A stretch of 64,000 bases of DNA from assembly GCA_944321565.1 (NCBI GenBank), contig CALULT010000006.1, positions 1-64,000 of the forward strand. The letters are read 5' to 3'. This DNA is from an uncultured Paraprevotella sp. Lineage in GTDB: Bacteria; Bacteroidota; Bacteroidia; Bacteroidales; Bacteroidaceae. The position numbers and the translations under genes were made by a program. The notes under the pieces were generated by a model. It was not told the DNA's origin. It saw nothing but the letters and a program-made list of their open reading frames with translations, and ran no database searches. The number at the start of each line of letters is the position of its first letter. Position 1 is the first letter of the stretch. Shown here piece by piece: positions 8,269 to 15,828 of the stretch.

Positions 8269-8877
8269 ATGCAACCGACACCAGAAATCGCCATTATCGA
8301 TGCCAACACGCTGACCTGCATCGGACTGAGGGAACTCATCGAACGGATGATGCCCGTGGCCGTCGTGCGCACGTTCAACAGTTTCGGGCAGTTCGTCCGC
8401 GACACGCCGGACATGTACGTCCACTATTTCATCTCCTCCCAAATCCTGCTGGAACACAGTGCCTTCTTCATCGAAAGGAAAGCCAAGACCATTGTGTTGG
8501 CCAACGGCGCGGCAGGCACCCCGCAACTCTCCCACTTCCACACGTTGAACATCTACCAAGACGAAGAACACCTCTTGCGCGCACTTCTCCAACTGCAACA
8601 AAGCGCACACGCACACGGAAAAAGGCTCCCCGCCGACATGCAGGCCGCGCAATCGCAAGACACCGACCCCAACGGACTTTCCCACCGCGAGATAGAAGTG
8701 CTCGTGCTCATCGCCAAGGGCTTGACCAACAAGGAAATTGCCGACCGCCTCTGCATCGGCACTACCACCGTCATTTCCCACCGCAAGAACATCACGGAAA
8801 AGCTCCACGTCCGCTCCGTCTCCGCGCTGGCCATCTATGCCGTGATGAACGGCTACATCGAAGCCGACCGCATCTGA
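8269..8877 (+). CDS. LuxR-type DNA-binding response regulator with degenerate receiver domain
   Basis: Start taken at ATG 8269 (202 residues). A TAACTTTG promoter-like element at 8237-8244 would put the transcription start downstream of the earlier in-frame TTG at 8242. The N-terminal 110 residues resemble a receiver (EIAIIDANTLTCIGLRELI), but where the acceptor Asp of a normal receiver should follow the third strand the sequence is MYVHYFISSQILL with no Asp, so phosphorylation is doubtful. The C-terminal 60 residues are a typical LuxR helix-turn-helix: LSHREIEVLVLIAKGLTNKE, then IADRLCIGTTTVISHRKNIT. It lies between two cobalamin-riboswitch units, but no target can be read from sequence. Confidence 0.82.
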   Translation: MQPTPEIAIIDANTLTCIGLRELIERMMPVAVVRTFNSFGQFVRDTPDMYVHYFISSQILLEHSAFFIERKAKTIVLANGAAGTPQLSHFHTLNIYQDEEHLLRALLQLQQSAHAHGKRLPADMQAAQSQDTDPNGLSHREIEVLVLIAKGLTNKEIADRLCIGTTTVISHRKNITEKLHVRSVSALAIYAVMNGYIEADRI

Positions 8878-8936
8878 TTTTCCCCCTTAACAAAAGACTC
8901 ATTTCCTATTGACATCTCGAAAAAAAGGTTTGGGAC

Positions 8937-8967
8937 TTGTCCAAACCGCCTAAAAACATTACCTTTG
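8937..8967 (+). promoter_or_regulatory. Promoter of the second cobalamin riboswitch
   Basis: TTG at 8937-8939 and TACCTTTG at 8960-8967 with a 20-base spacer match the Bacteroidetes consensus. The predicted start is within a few bases of the aptamer. Confidence 0.75.
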
Positions 8968-8973
8968 TCCCAA

Positions 8974-9165
8974 GACAGGTGTCCCGCACGTCATCCGGCG
9001 CGCAGGATGAAATGGGAACCGGGTGCAATTCCCGGACAGTCCCGCTGCTGTAACTTCCGAATACGCATCAAAAAGAAACACCCATGCCACTGCATCGCGG
9101 CCACGCCGCCGCAAGCGGGAAGGCGTTTTTGATGCGGGAACAAGTCAGAAAACCAGCCTGTCCCT
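8974..9165 (+). ncRNA. Second cobalamin riboswitch, no recognisable gene downstream
   Basis: The core GGGTGCAATTCCCGGACAGT and CCCGCTGCTGTAA (about 9022-9053) and the closing GTCAGAAAACCAGCCTG (9143-9159) identify the cobalamin class. It has its own promoter. Downstream there is only a small hairpin (ATGCCGT at 9176-9182 with ACGGCAT at 9195-9201) and then an intrinsic terminator at 9369-9408; the first plausible coding sequence begins beyond that. Confidence 0.9.
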
Positions 9166-9368
9166 GTTCTGAGGAATGCCGTTTCGAGGGTTAGACGGCA
9201 TCCCGGCGACATGTTCTTGCGCATGCCTTGCCCCCTTAGACCCTGCCAAAGGCCGAAGCGATTCGCCCTCCCCGTTTGTCCGCGCTATCTGCTATCAATT
9301 ATCAATCTGACCGGACAGACAAAAAAGACAAGGCAAAAAACACGCAAGACAAAAACATCCATCCAAGG

Positions 9369-9408
9369 AAATGCCGTCTGGGACACACGTCTTGTGACGG
9401 CATTTTTT
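9369..9408 (+). terminator. Intrinsic terminator 200 bases after the second riboswitch
   Basis: AAATGCCGTC at 9369-9378 pairs with GACGGCATTT at 9396-9405, and a T-run follows. The left arm can alternatively pair with GACGGCAT at 9194-9201, so an antitermination arrangement with the upstream hairpin is possible. Confidence 0.75.
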
Positions 9409-9510
9409 AATGAATGTCCGCAAACGTCCAAATTAGGGATCAGTCCGGAAAACGGGTTGTATCGGCATGTCTTATCATTTGGGAAACCAAGTCATATAGC
9501 TTACTTGGTT

Positions 9511-9573
9511 GTACGATTAGTAATCGTCCGCCTGTACGATTATAAATCGTCACGCTGTACGATTATAAATCGT
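9511..9573. repeat. Three tandem palindromes with exact 23-base period
   Basis: Units at 9511-9527, 9534-9550 and 9557-9573 read GTACGATTAGTAATCGT, then twice GTACGATTATAAATCGT. Each contains the inverted arms ACGATT/AATCGT and is separated by a 6-base linker. An 8-base hairpin (AACCAAGT/ACTTGGTT) precedes them. They mark the left edge of an AT-rich island. Confidence 0.85.
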
Positions 9574-10063
9574 GCAAAGAAGTCAGTTATATGCATCGGG
9601 GCATAAAGAGTACTGCATCGTCTTCCGCAACGGGTTTTTCAGACAGATCCAATATACCATTGGCAAACAGGAAACACTTAATGAAATCCGTTTTGATGAA
9701 TGGAAAAGGAGCGATTGGCTGGATAATGAATATATCCGTACCTTGCGGAAATACTTGGATGATTATAACAGCGGAAAAGTCAGCAATGCAAACTTAGACC
9801 CTTATAAGGAACAGGTAAAAGGCAAATTTGTGGTCTATGACATTAATCCTTATCTGTTGGGTGGTGTCCTTATAAGAATCACATTCCTTGATATGCCTGA
9901 TAAAGTTTTCAGTAGTTGGATATATAGCAACGTAGATGAACAGAAAGAAATTGTAGAAAGCTATGAATTTCGCTCTATCAGCATAGAGAAAGAAACAACA
10001 GGCATGACCAAAAAGGATATATTGCAAGCCGTAAAGGAAATGGATGGGCTAAAATTATGGTGA
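9572..10063 (+). CDS. Hypothetical protein, probably lacking its native N-terminus
   Basis: An AT-rich open frame of 163 codons whose only early start is a GTG inside the third palindromic repeat. The C-terminal two thirds look like a real protein (GKFVVYDINPYLLGGVLIRI, then MTKKDILQAVKEMDGLKLW), with charged helices and hydrophobic strands. No signal peptide, membrane segment or familiar motif is visible. Since the frame runs into the repeat without a convincing start or ribosome binding site, the 5-prime end may have been lost when the island was assembled. Base composition differs sharply from the neighbouring core genes. No function is proposed. Confidence 0.45.
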   Translation: MQRSQLYASGHKEYCIVFRNGFFRQIQYTIGKQETLNEIRFDEWKRSDWLDNEYIRTLRKYLDDYNSGKVSNANLDPYKEQVKGKFVVYDINPYLLGGVLIRITFLDMPDKVFSSWIYSNVDEQKEIVESYEFRSISIEKETTGMTKKDILQAVKEMDGLKLW

Positions 10064-10128
10064 TGTGATATTTCAATTGTCCAATTTTTCTTCTTGACAC
10101 TCTTAAAAGAAGAAACAAAGTGACTTAA

Positions 10129-10299
10129 AAATTTGGACTTGAAAATAGGAGGACTTTTTTAGAGCCTGACATTTATTTGAAATCTATTTTGAATTCATTC
10201 TTTGACAGTCACCAAAGCGTAAAGGATGAATTGGGCAAATCTATCACCGAACAAGGGCAAAAAGAAAGAATAGAGATAAAAGGTTTTCGCAACGACTGA
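10129..10299 (+). pseudogene. Fragment of a coding sequence without a start
   Basis: An open frame ending at a TGA near 10297-10299 encodes a charged, protein-like segment (DIYLKSILNSFFDS, then SITEQGQKERIEIKGFRND). It has no ATG, and a stop precedes it. It looks like the 3-prime end of a gene whose remainder is gone. The rest of the gap between 10064 and 10405 shows only AT-rich sequence and a TATCTTTG promoter element at 10375-10382. Confidence 0.35.
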
Positions 10300-10405
10300 T
10301 AAATACTAAATATGGCATAACAATGGATATGCGATTATTTGCCATTTATTGCACTATAATTCAGCATAATTAGTTATCTTTGCATCGAACAAATCACAGA
10401 CTATT

Positions 10406-10687
10406 ATGTGTGAATATACAGAAATAGAAAACATTAAACTTTCCAACGGTAAGACCGTTAAAGAAGTGAATGAGGGTGTCCGCAAAGAAGTGGAACAAAT
10501 ATACTTGGAGGGCTGGGCAAAAGGCATTTCCATTCCGTTTTGGGACAAGCAGGGAAACTTCTATTTGGCAAATCCTGACGGTAGCGAAGATTTGGTAGAG
10601 TTTAACCGCAAGGAAAGAAGCTACAAAGTAATCTCAAGAGTTGCAGACAAGGGGAAAGGCAGATACGCTTACCTGTTGGACAAATAA
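10406..10687 (+). CDS. Small hypothetical protein preceding the zeta-like kinase (candidate antitoxin)
   Basis: A 93-residue acidic/basic protein starting at ATG 10406, about 24 bases after a TATCTTTG element at 10375-10382. It begins MCEYTEIENIKLSNGKTVKE and includes a GISIPFWDKQGNFYLANPDG block. It ends three bases before the kinase gene, so the two are very likely co-transcribed and perhaps translationally coupled. I do not recognise the family. Its position directly upstream of a zeta-type gene is where an epsilon-like antitoxin would be expected, but it has no clear similarity to epsilon, so the antitoxin role is inference from position only. Confidence 0.6.
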   Translation: MCEYTEIENIKLSNGKTVKEVNEGVRKEVEQIYLEGWAKGISIPFWDKQGNFYLANPDGSEDLVEFNRKERSYKVISRVADKGKGRYAYLLDK

Positions 10688-10690
10688 GAA

Positions 10691-11287
10691 ATGGAAGCAC
10701 GTCCTGAATTTACGGTAATAGCAGGTGCAAACGGAGCTGGCAAAAGTCGTTTGTCCCCTTATTATGTGCATTGCAAATCTTTTGACGGCGATTTGCTTGC
10801 GCTTAATTTGCGCAGGGAACATCCCGATTGGATAGAACGCTGGATTAGCGGCACGGTGGCAAGTGAGTTGCAAAAGCAAAAGGACGAAGCCATCGCGCAA
10901 CACAAGGATTTTGCTTTTGAAACAAATTTCTCCAATAACCTGATTCTAAATATGATTGGAGAATTTAAGGAAGCCGGATATAAAATCACACTCTTATATT
11001 TCGGCTTAGGTTCATTGGAAGAAAGCACAACAAGGGTAATGCAAAGAAAGATGTTTGGAGGGCATGATGTGACAAATGAGATTATAGAATACAACTTCTA
11101 CGAGGGAATCAAACGGGTGCAACAAAACCTGCACCTCTTTGACAATATCACGTTTGTGGACGGAAGCTCAAATTATGGGGAGATAGTAGCACTTTATATT
11201 AAGAAGTCCGCCAAACACGAAATAACCAATCAGAGTTTCGAGTGGTTTAACTGTTTCTTTGCAGAGGCATTTGGCAAACTGAAATAG
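10691..11287 (+). CDS. Zeta toxin family P-loop kinase
   Basis: A 198-residue protein with Walker A GANGAGKS at residues 12-19, following strand FTVIA, then FDGDLLALNLR and the FAFETNFSN block, as in zeta/PezT and the related Bacteroidetes zeta-like ATPases. Zeta enzymes phosphorylate UDP-N-acetylglucosamine or related nucleotide sugars and act as toxins; that substrate is not proven for this short subgroup. It lies between a 93-residue partner and a minimal nucleotidyltransferase within 21 bases, forming a three-gene unit. The region is AT-rich and probably acquired. It appears intact, with no frameshift. Confidence 0.75.
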   Translation: MEARPEFTVIAGANGAGKSRLSPYYVHCKSFDGDLLALNLRREHPDWIERWISGTVASELQKQKDEAIAQHKDFAFETNFSNNLILNMIGEFKEAGYKITLLYFGLGSLEESTTRVMQRKMFGGHDVTNEIIEYNFYEGIKRVQQNLHLFDNITFVDGSSNYGEIVALYIKKSAKHEITNQSFEWFNCFFAEAFGKLK

Positions 11288-11307
11288 AAAACTTGTCTTG
11301 TCCGCCC

Positions 11308-11604
11308 ATGGATAAAGAGCAAGCTATAAAATTGGCGCAACGCTATAAGGCAGCGGTAGCAGAACGGTTGCCCTTAAAGGCTCTTTACCTTTATGGCTCA
11401 TACGGCAAAGGCAAGCATACAGAGGACAGCGACATAGATATTGCCGTTGTGGTGGAACACATGAGCGATGATTATTTTGAGGACACACCTTTATTGTGGA
11501 AACTGAAACGTAAGATAAGCAATCTTATAGAGCCTGTTCTACTTACAGAGGACACCAACAATCCACTCTATGCTGATATTCTCAAAACAGGAATACAGAT
11601 ATAA
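11308..11604 (+). CDS. Minimal nucleotidyltransferase (MNT) domain protein
   Basis: Start taken at ATG 11308 (98 residues); a TTG five codons upstream is less likely. The motif GSYGKGKHTEDSDIDIAVVV contains the GSxxxG and paired Asp residues of polymerase-beta-type nucleotidyltransferases. MNT proteins of this size are usually antitoxins paired with HEPN RNases, adenylylating the toxin. Here no HEPN gene is adjacent; instead the gene follows the zeta-like kinase by about 20 bases. It may protect against or modify that protein, or be a solitary remnant. Confidence 0.75.
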   Translation: MDKEQAIKLAQRYKAAVAERLPLKALYLYGSYGKGKHTEDSDIDIAVVVEHMSDDYFEDTPLLWKLKRKISNLIEPVLLTEDTNNPLYADILKTGIQI

Positions 11605-11665
11605 ATTGCTGCTCCAAACAGAAAAGCCGCACACGTTTGCTCCTCAAAATCCTAATTAATAAGGA

Positions 11666-11696
11666 TTGCGCCACACGCCCTTTCATCGTAACTTTG
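11666..11696 (+). promoter_or_regulatory. Promoter of the second TonB receptor gene
   Basis: TTG at 11666-11668 and TAACTTTG at 11689-11696, spaced by 20 bases, fit the consensus. The ATG at 11719 follows 22 bases later, so there is no room for a riboswitch between this promoter and the receptor gene. Confidence 0.75.
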
Positions 11697-11718
11697 CATC
11701 CCGAAACAAGCACTAAGC

Positions 11719-14142
11719 ATGGACAAGACAATCATACTCGCGGCACTGGCCGTTCTGCCGGCATTCCCGGCCCACGCCACAGAAGAAACCACAGAAGACA
11801 GCACACGGGTGAAAGACATTGAAGAGGTGGTCATCGTGTCATCCCCAAAGGAGACAGGCAAACTGCGCAGCCAGCCGACTGCCGTGTCGCTCTTCGACCA
11901 AGCCGACCTCACGGCCCGGCACACCCAGTCGCTCAAGGAAATGTCGGCCTACGTGCCCAACTTCTACATGCCTGACTATGGCAGCAGCCTGACCTCGGCG
12001 GCCTACATCCGCGGCGTGGGCTCGCGCATCAACACGCCTGCCGTGGGACTGTATGTAGATAACGTGGGATATGCCGACAAGAGTGCCTACGACATCGAGT
12101 TGCTCGACGTGGAGCGCATCGACGTGTTGCGCGGGCCGCAAGCCACCCTCTACGGCCGTAATGCCATGGGGGGCATCCTGCGCGTGTTCACCCGCAACCC
12201 GTTCCGCTACCAAGGGACGGATGTCCATTTGGGCACCTCGGTAAAAGACAAGGGATACCAAGTGTCGGCCTCGCACTACCAAAAAGCCAGCCGAAGAGTG
12301 GCTTTTGCACTGAACGGTTTCTACAAACACACCGAAGGGTTCTTCGACAATGTGGTGCGCCATGAACCCGCCGGAGGCAAGGAAACAGGGGGCGGACGTG
12401 TCCGCGTGATCTACCTTCCCGCCGAACGGTGGAAAATAGACTTTGCCACGGATTATTCTTACAGGGAAGACCGCGAATATCCCTACCGCTACCTCGGCGC
12501 AGTGGACGCTGCGGAAGAAGAAATGCCGGAATACGTGGGACGCATCGCCTACAACCGCCCGTCATTCTACCGCCGCAGCCTGTTGAACAGCAGCCTGAAC
12601 GCGCAATACACCGCCCCGAGGTTCATCCTCTCGTCCGTCACGGCCTACCAAAACCTGAACGACAACATGACGCTTGACCAGGATTTCACGGCCGAAGACT
12701 TTTTCACCCTGACCCAGAAACAACGCATCAACTCCTGGAGCGAGGAACTGACCTTCAGGAGCCTTTCCGGCAAACGGCATGAGTGGACGAGCGGACTCTA
12801 TGCCATGCGGCAGACGCTGCGCACGAAAAGCCCCGTGGCCCTCACCCACGAGTTCATGCACACGGTGTTCGACCAGGCCAATGCGGCCATGCAACCCATG
12901 GGGATGGGCATCGGCCTTGACATGCCCGTCTCACCCTTTGTGGCCGACGGGGCTTTTGACACGCCGACCACCGACCTGGCCGCCTTCCACCAAAGCACGT
13001 TCAACGACCTCTTCGGAGCCAAAGGATTGAGCTTCACGGTGGGACTGCGCATAGAATACGAAAAGATGAAACTGGACTATGACTACGGCGGACAGTTGGA
13101 GTACGGGGTCAATGTGACCTCACCCATGATGCCGCTCACACTCGAAGGGCTGGCCGATGAAAGCCGTTTCCGTGGCAACCTGTCGCACGACTACGTGCAA
13201 TGGTTGCCCAAAATAGCCCTGCAATACCATTTCAACGCGCAAAACAACGTGTATGCCAGCTGGAGCAAAGGTTACCGCAGCGGGGGCTACAACGTGCAGA
13301 TGTTCAGCGACCTCGTGCAAGGCGACCTGAAAAGCCGGATGATGGGCACCGTGCGCGACGCAACGGAAGCAACTCTCTCCGCCCCTCCTTTCGACCGCAT
13401 GCCGGAGGCCGTGCGTCAGATGATTATAAGCCAAATTCCACAAGAAGCCTTCAACGGTACGCCCGCACAGACGCGCTTCAAACCGGAATACAGCTACAAT
13501 TATGAAATAGGTGGACACTTCTCGCTCGCCGGAGGAAAGATACAGATGGATGCTGCCTTGTTCTACATGGACATCTATGACCAACAAATTTCCAAGTTCG
13601 TCGGCAGCGGACTGGGACGCGCGATGGTGAATGCCGGACGCGGACAAAGCTATGGGGCAGAAGCTGCCCTGCGCGGCGGATGGTTGGACAACCGCCTGAC
13701 ATGGCATGCGTCCTACGGCTACACGCACTCCACCTTCAAACGCTACGAGGCACAAGAAGCCGATGGCACACAAGAAGCCGTACGCTACGATGGCAACTTC
13801 GTCCCGTTCGCCCCCATGCACACCATGGCTGCCGGAATGGAATTTTACCAACCCGCACGAACGGAAAAGCTGAAAGGGTACTTCTTCGGGGTGAACACCA
13901 CCGGAGCCGGAAAAATCTACTGGAGCGAAGACAACGCCTTCCGACAGCCTTTCTATGCCCTGCTGAACGCACACGCGGGCATTGACTTCGGCATGGTACG
14001 CATTGACGTGTGGGGAAAGAACCTGACCGACACGGACTACGATGCCTTCTTCTTCACTTCGGCAGCCACGACGCGCGACCTCAAGTTTGCCCAACGCGGC
14101 AACCCGCTGCAGTTCGGCGTGGACGTGGACATCCACTTCTGA
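11719..14142 (+). CDS. TonB-dependent receptor
   Basis: An 807-residue outer-membrane receptor with a signal peptide (cleavage near AHA) and a plug domain containing VERIDVLRGPQATLYGRNAM, the hallmark of ferric-siderophore-type receptors, and a barrel ending LQFGVDVDIHF with a terminal Phe. No carboxypeptidase-like domain and no SusD partner. It has its own promoter and no neighbours in the same direction within 500 bases, so it is probably monocistronic. The substrate cannot be read from sequence. It sits between two AT-rich islands yet has the GC-rich composition of core genes. It is possible that the orphan riboswitch at 8974 once controlled it. Confidence 0.88.
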   Translation: MDKTIILAALAVLPAFPAHATEETTEDSTRVKDIEEVVIVSSPKETGKLRSQPTAVSLFDQADLTARHTQSLKEMSAYVPNFYMPDYGSSLTSAAYIRGVGSRINTPAVGLYVDNVGYADKSAYDIELLDVERIDVLRGPQATLYGRNAMGGILRVFTRNPFRYQGTDVHLGTSVKDKGYQVSASHYQKASRRVAFALNGFYKHTEGFFDNVVRHEPAGGKETGGGRVRVIYLPAERWKIDFATDYSYREDREYPYRYLGAVDAAEEEMPEYVGRIAYNRPSFYRRSLLNSSLNAQYTAPRFILSSVTAYQNLNDNMTLDQDFTAEDFFTLTQKQRINSWSEELTFRSLSGKRHEWTSGLYAMRQTLRTKSPVALTHEFMHTVFDQANAAMQPMGMGIGLDMPVSPFVADGAFDTPTTDLAAFHQSTFNDLFGAKGLSFTVGLRIEYEKMKLDYDYGGQLEYGVNVTSPMMPLTLEGLADESRFRGNLSHDYVQWLPKIALQYHFNAQNNVYASWSKGYRSGGYNVQMFSDLVQGDLKSRMMGTVRDATEATLSAPPFDRMPEAVRQMIISQIPQEAFNGTPAQTRFKPEYSYNYEIGGHFSLAGGKIQMDAALFYMDIYDQQISKFVGSGLGRAMVNAGRGQSYGAEAALRGGWLDNRLTWHASYGYTHSTFKRYEAQEADGTQEAVRYDGNFVPFAPMHTMAAGMEFYQPARTEKLKGYFFGVNTTGAGKIYWSEDNAFRQPFYALLNAHAGIDFGMVRIDVWGKNLTDTDYDAFFFTSAATTRDLKFAQRGNPLQFGVDVDIHF

Positions 14143-14172
14143 GAACTTGGCTTGCGCCCTATCCTTTAAGCG

Positions 14173-14246
14173 ACATCAAAATGAGCGATTTCCGAATTGA
14201 CGGTTTGAAAATCCTGCGCCAATAAGCAATCCGCTCATTTTGATGT
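14173..14246. repeat. 15-base perfect inverted repeat enclosing a 14-codon frame
   Basis: ACATCAAAATGAGCG at 14173-14187 is exactly repeated in inverse orientation at 14232-14246. The ATG inside the left arm opens a 14-codon frame (MSDFRIDGLKILRQ) ending at 14225. The structure lies 30 bases after the receptor gene and could act as its transcription end, although no T-run follows. Confidence 0.7.
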
Positions 14247-14301
14247 TTGCTGTTTATTGAAATATTATTTGTACATTTGCATACAAATAGTTGAAAATGC
14301 A

Positions 14302-14805
14302 ATGGCTAAAGCGAAACCTTTCATCAAGTGGGTTGGTGGAAAAAGCCAGCTCATCGAACAACTCGAAACCCGACTTCCAGCAGACTTTGACAAAAAGGAA
14401 GATATCACCTACATTGAACCGTTTGTAGGTGGTGGAGCCATGTTATTCCATATGCTTCAAGCTCACAAGAACATCAAACACGCTGTTATCAATGATATAA
14501 ATCCGGATTTGATTACCTGTTACGAAACAGTCCGTAAACAACCGGATAAACTTATCCGTTCCCTTACTTTCATACAAGAGGATTACTATTCAGTTAAGAC
14601 TGAAGAAGCAAAGAAAGCGTATTACCTCCGTATGCGTGACCGTTTCAATGCAAAACCTGTCGATCCGATAGAAAACACCACACTTTTCTTCTTTCTTAAT
14701 CGTACTTGTTTCAACGGACTATATCGAGTGAACAAGGCTGGTAAGTTTAATGTGCCTTGCGGACGCTATGAACGGCCGCTCATTTGCCATGCCAATATAG
14801 AATAA
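14302..14805 (+). pseudogene. Truncated Dam/DpnM-like adenine methyltransferase
   Basis: The frame begins MAKAKPFIKWVGGKSQLIEQ with the SAM-binding motif I, followed by YIEPFVGGGAMLFHML, the INDINPDL block and FFFLNRTCFNGLYRVNKAGK, all typical of alpha-class GATC methyltransferases. It stops after 168 residues at CHANIE, before the catalytic DPPY region, which lies further toward the C-terminus in Dam and DpnM (normally about 270-285 residues). The enzyme therefore cannot be active as written. The restriction-like gene starts four bases after its stop. This is one of two broken methyltransferase genes in the island. Confidence 0.85.
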
Positions 14806-14808
14806 ACT

Positions 14809-15555
14809 ATGAAACAATATGAAGCTGTTATTGAAACCTTAGACAGATTAGGCGGGGTGGCCACATTAGCTGATCTTAATCGAGAAGTTTTTAAGATAAA
14901 GGATTGTGAGTGGAAGACAAGAACTCCATTTGCAAGCATTCGCCGCATAGTCCAACAGACTAAGGGTATTTATAAAATCAAACCAGGATTATACGGGCTT
15001 GAAAAATACAGAAGCCTGAATGAAGATAGAGGAATTTTAGTAGAAACCGAGAAGAACAAGGATACGGATAATGTCAGGATGTTCAATCATACCTATTATC
15101 AGGGAATTTTATTAATAATCGGGAAATGCCACGGTATGCAGACTTTTATACCTCAACAAGATAAAAACAAAAAATTTTATGATGGTCAAAAGTTGCAAGA
15201 ACTCTCAACCCTTATTGAACAGCCTCCTTACTCCTATCCTCAAATGATAAAGCGTAGTTCTACCATTGACACGATATGGTTTAACGAACGTAATATGCCG
15301 CATTCATTCTTCGAGATAGAACATTCTACGGACATCCAAAACTCTTTGCTAAAATTCAATGACCTACAAGATTTCTATGTGAGAATGGCTATCGTGGCTG
15401 ACATTAAACGCAAGCCTGAATTTGAGGCAAAAATGCGTTTTCATGCCTTTGATGAATTACGATTGAATAAACGCGTGTCATTCTTAAGCTATGACACGCT
15501 TATTAAGCAATATGAAATGGAAATTGAAAAACAATCGTTAGACTTTATTCTTTAA
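14809..15555 (+). CDS. Putative restriction endonuclease with N-terminal winged helix
   Basis: A 248-residue protein. Residues 1-65 (YEAVIETLDRLGGVATLADL, with PFASIRRIVQQTKGIYKIKPG further on) resemble a HARE-type winged helix found in DNA-modification proteins. The C-terminal half has D154 in STIDTIWF and E169/E171 in FFEIEHSTD, spaced as in a PD-(D/E)XK nuclease core. Position between remnants of a Dam-like and a DpnA-like methyltransferase supports a restriction role, but it is not similar to DpnII as I know it. The frame is intact although both methyltransferases are broken, which would be toxic if it were fully active; it may be inactive or silent. Confidence 0.6.
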   Translation: MKQYEAVIETLDRLGGVATLADLNREVFKIKDCEWKTRTPFASIRRIVQQTKGIYKIKPGLYGLEKYRSLNEDRGILVETEKNKDTDNVRMFNHTYYQGILLIIGKCHGMQTFIPQQDKNKKFYDGQKLQELSTLIEQPPYSYPQMIKRSSTIDTIWFNERNMPHSFFEIEHSTDIQNSLLKFNDLQDFYVRMAIVADIKRKPEFEAKMRFHAFDELRLNKRVSFLSYDTLIKQYEMEIEKQSLDFIL

Positions 15556-15561
15556 TGCCCG

Positions 15562-15810
15562 ATGAACACTTATATTTTTTATACTGACGAAGGTTATACT
15601 ATAGCACCAAACGGTGAAGAACTTGAAAATTTGCAAATTTTAGGTATTGAAGACGGAGAAACGGAAGAAGAGGCTTTAGCAAATCTCTATAAAAATAACG
15701 AATGGATAAAAGCGAATGGCTTCTCGGAACCAAGGATGCGTTGTTATGCTATATTGAGGCCAAATAAGTTAAAAGTTTTAAAAGATATACTTAATGGTTC
15801 CGGATTTTAA
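15562..15810 (+). CDS. Small hypothetical protein, 82 residues
   Basis: Starts at ATG 15562, six bases after the stop of the putative endonuclease gene. The sequence begins MNTYIFYTDEGYTIAPNGEE and is acidic with a central EDGETEEEALANLYKNNEWI segment and no signal or membrane helix. It is likely to be a cytoplasmic protein of the restriction-modification island. I recognise the type as a small conserved companion in Bacteroidales but not a function. Confidence 0.6.
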   Translation: MNTYIFYTDEGYTIAPNGEELENLQILGIEDGETEEEALANLYKNNEWIKANGFSEPRMRCYAILRPNKLKVLKDILNGSGF

Positions 15811-15828
15811 GTCAAAACTTTCAAGTTT

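Noticed and set aside
9511-9573. Possible short CRISPR array
   Set aside because: The spacing sequences are only six bases and nearly constant, and the units are palindromic; there are no cas genes.
9211-9606. 131-codon open frame directly after the second cobalamin riboswitch
   Set aside because: It runs through the terminator and the palindromic repeats, has low-complexity basic composition and no protein-like pattern, so it is unlikely to be the regulated gene.
14173-14246. Insertion sequence terminal repeats
   Set aside because: The arms enclose only 44 bases, no transposase is near and no target duplication is seen.
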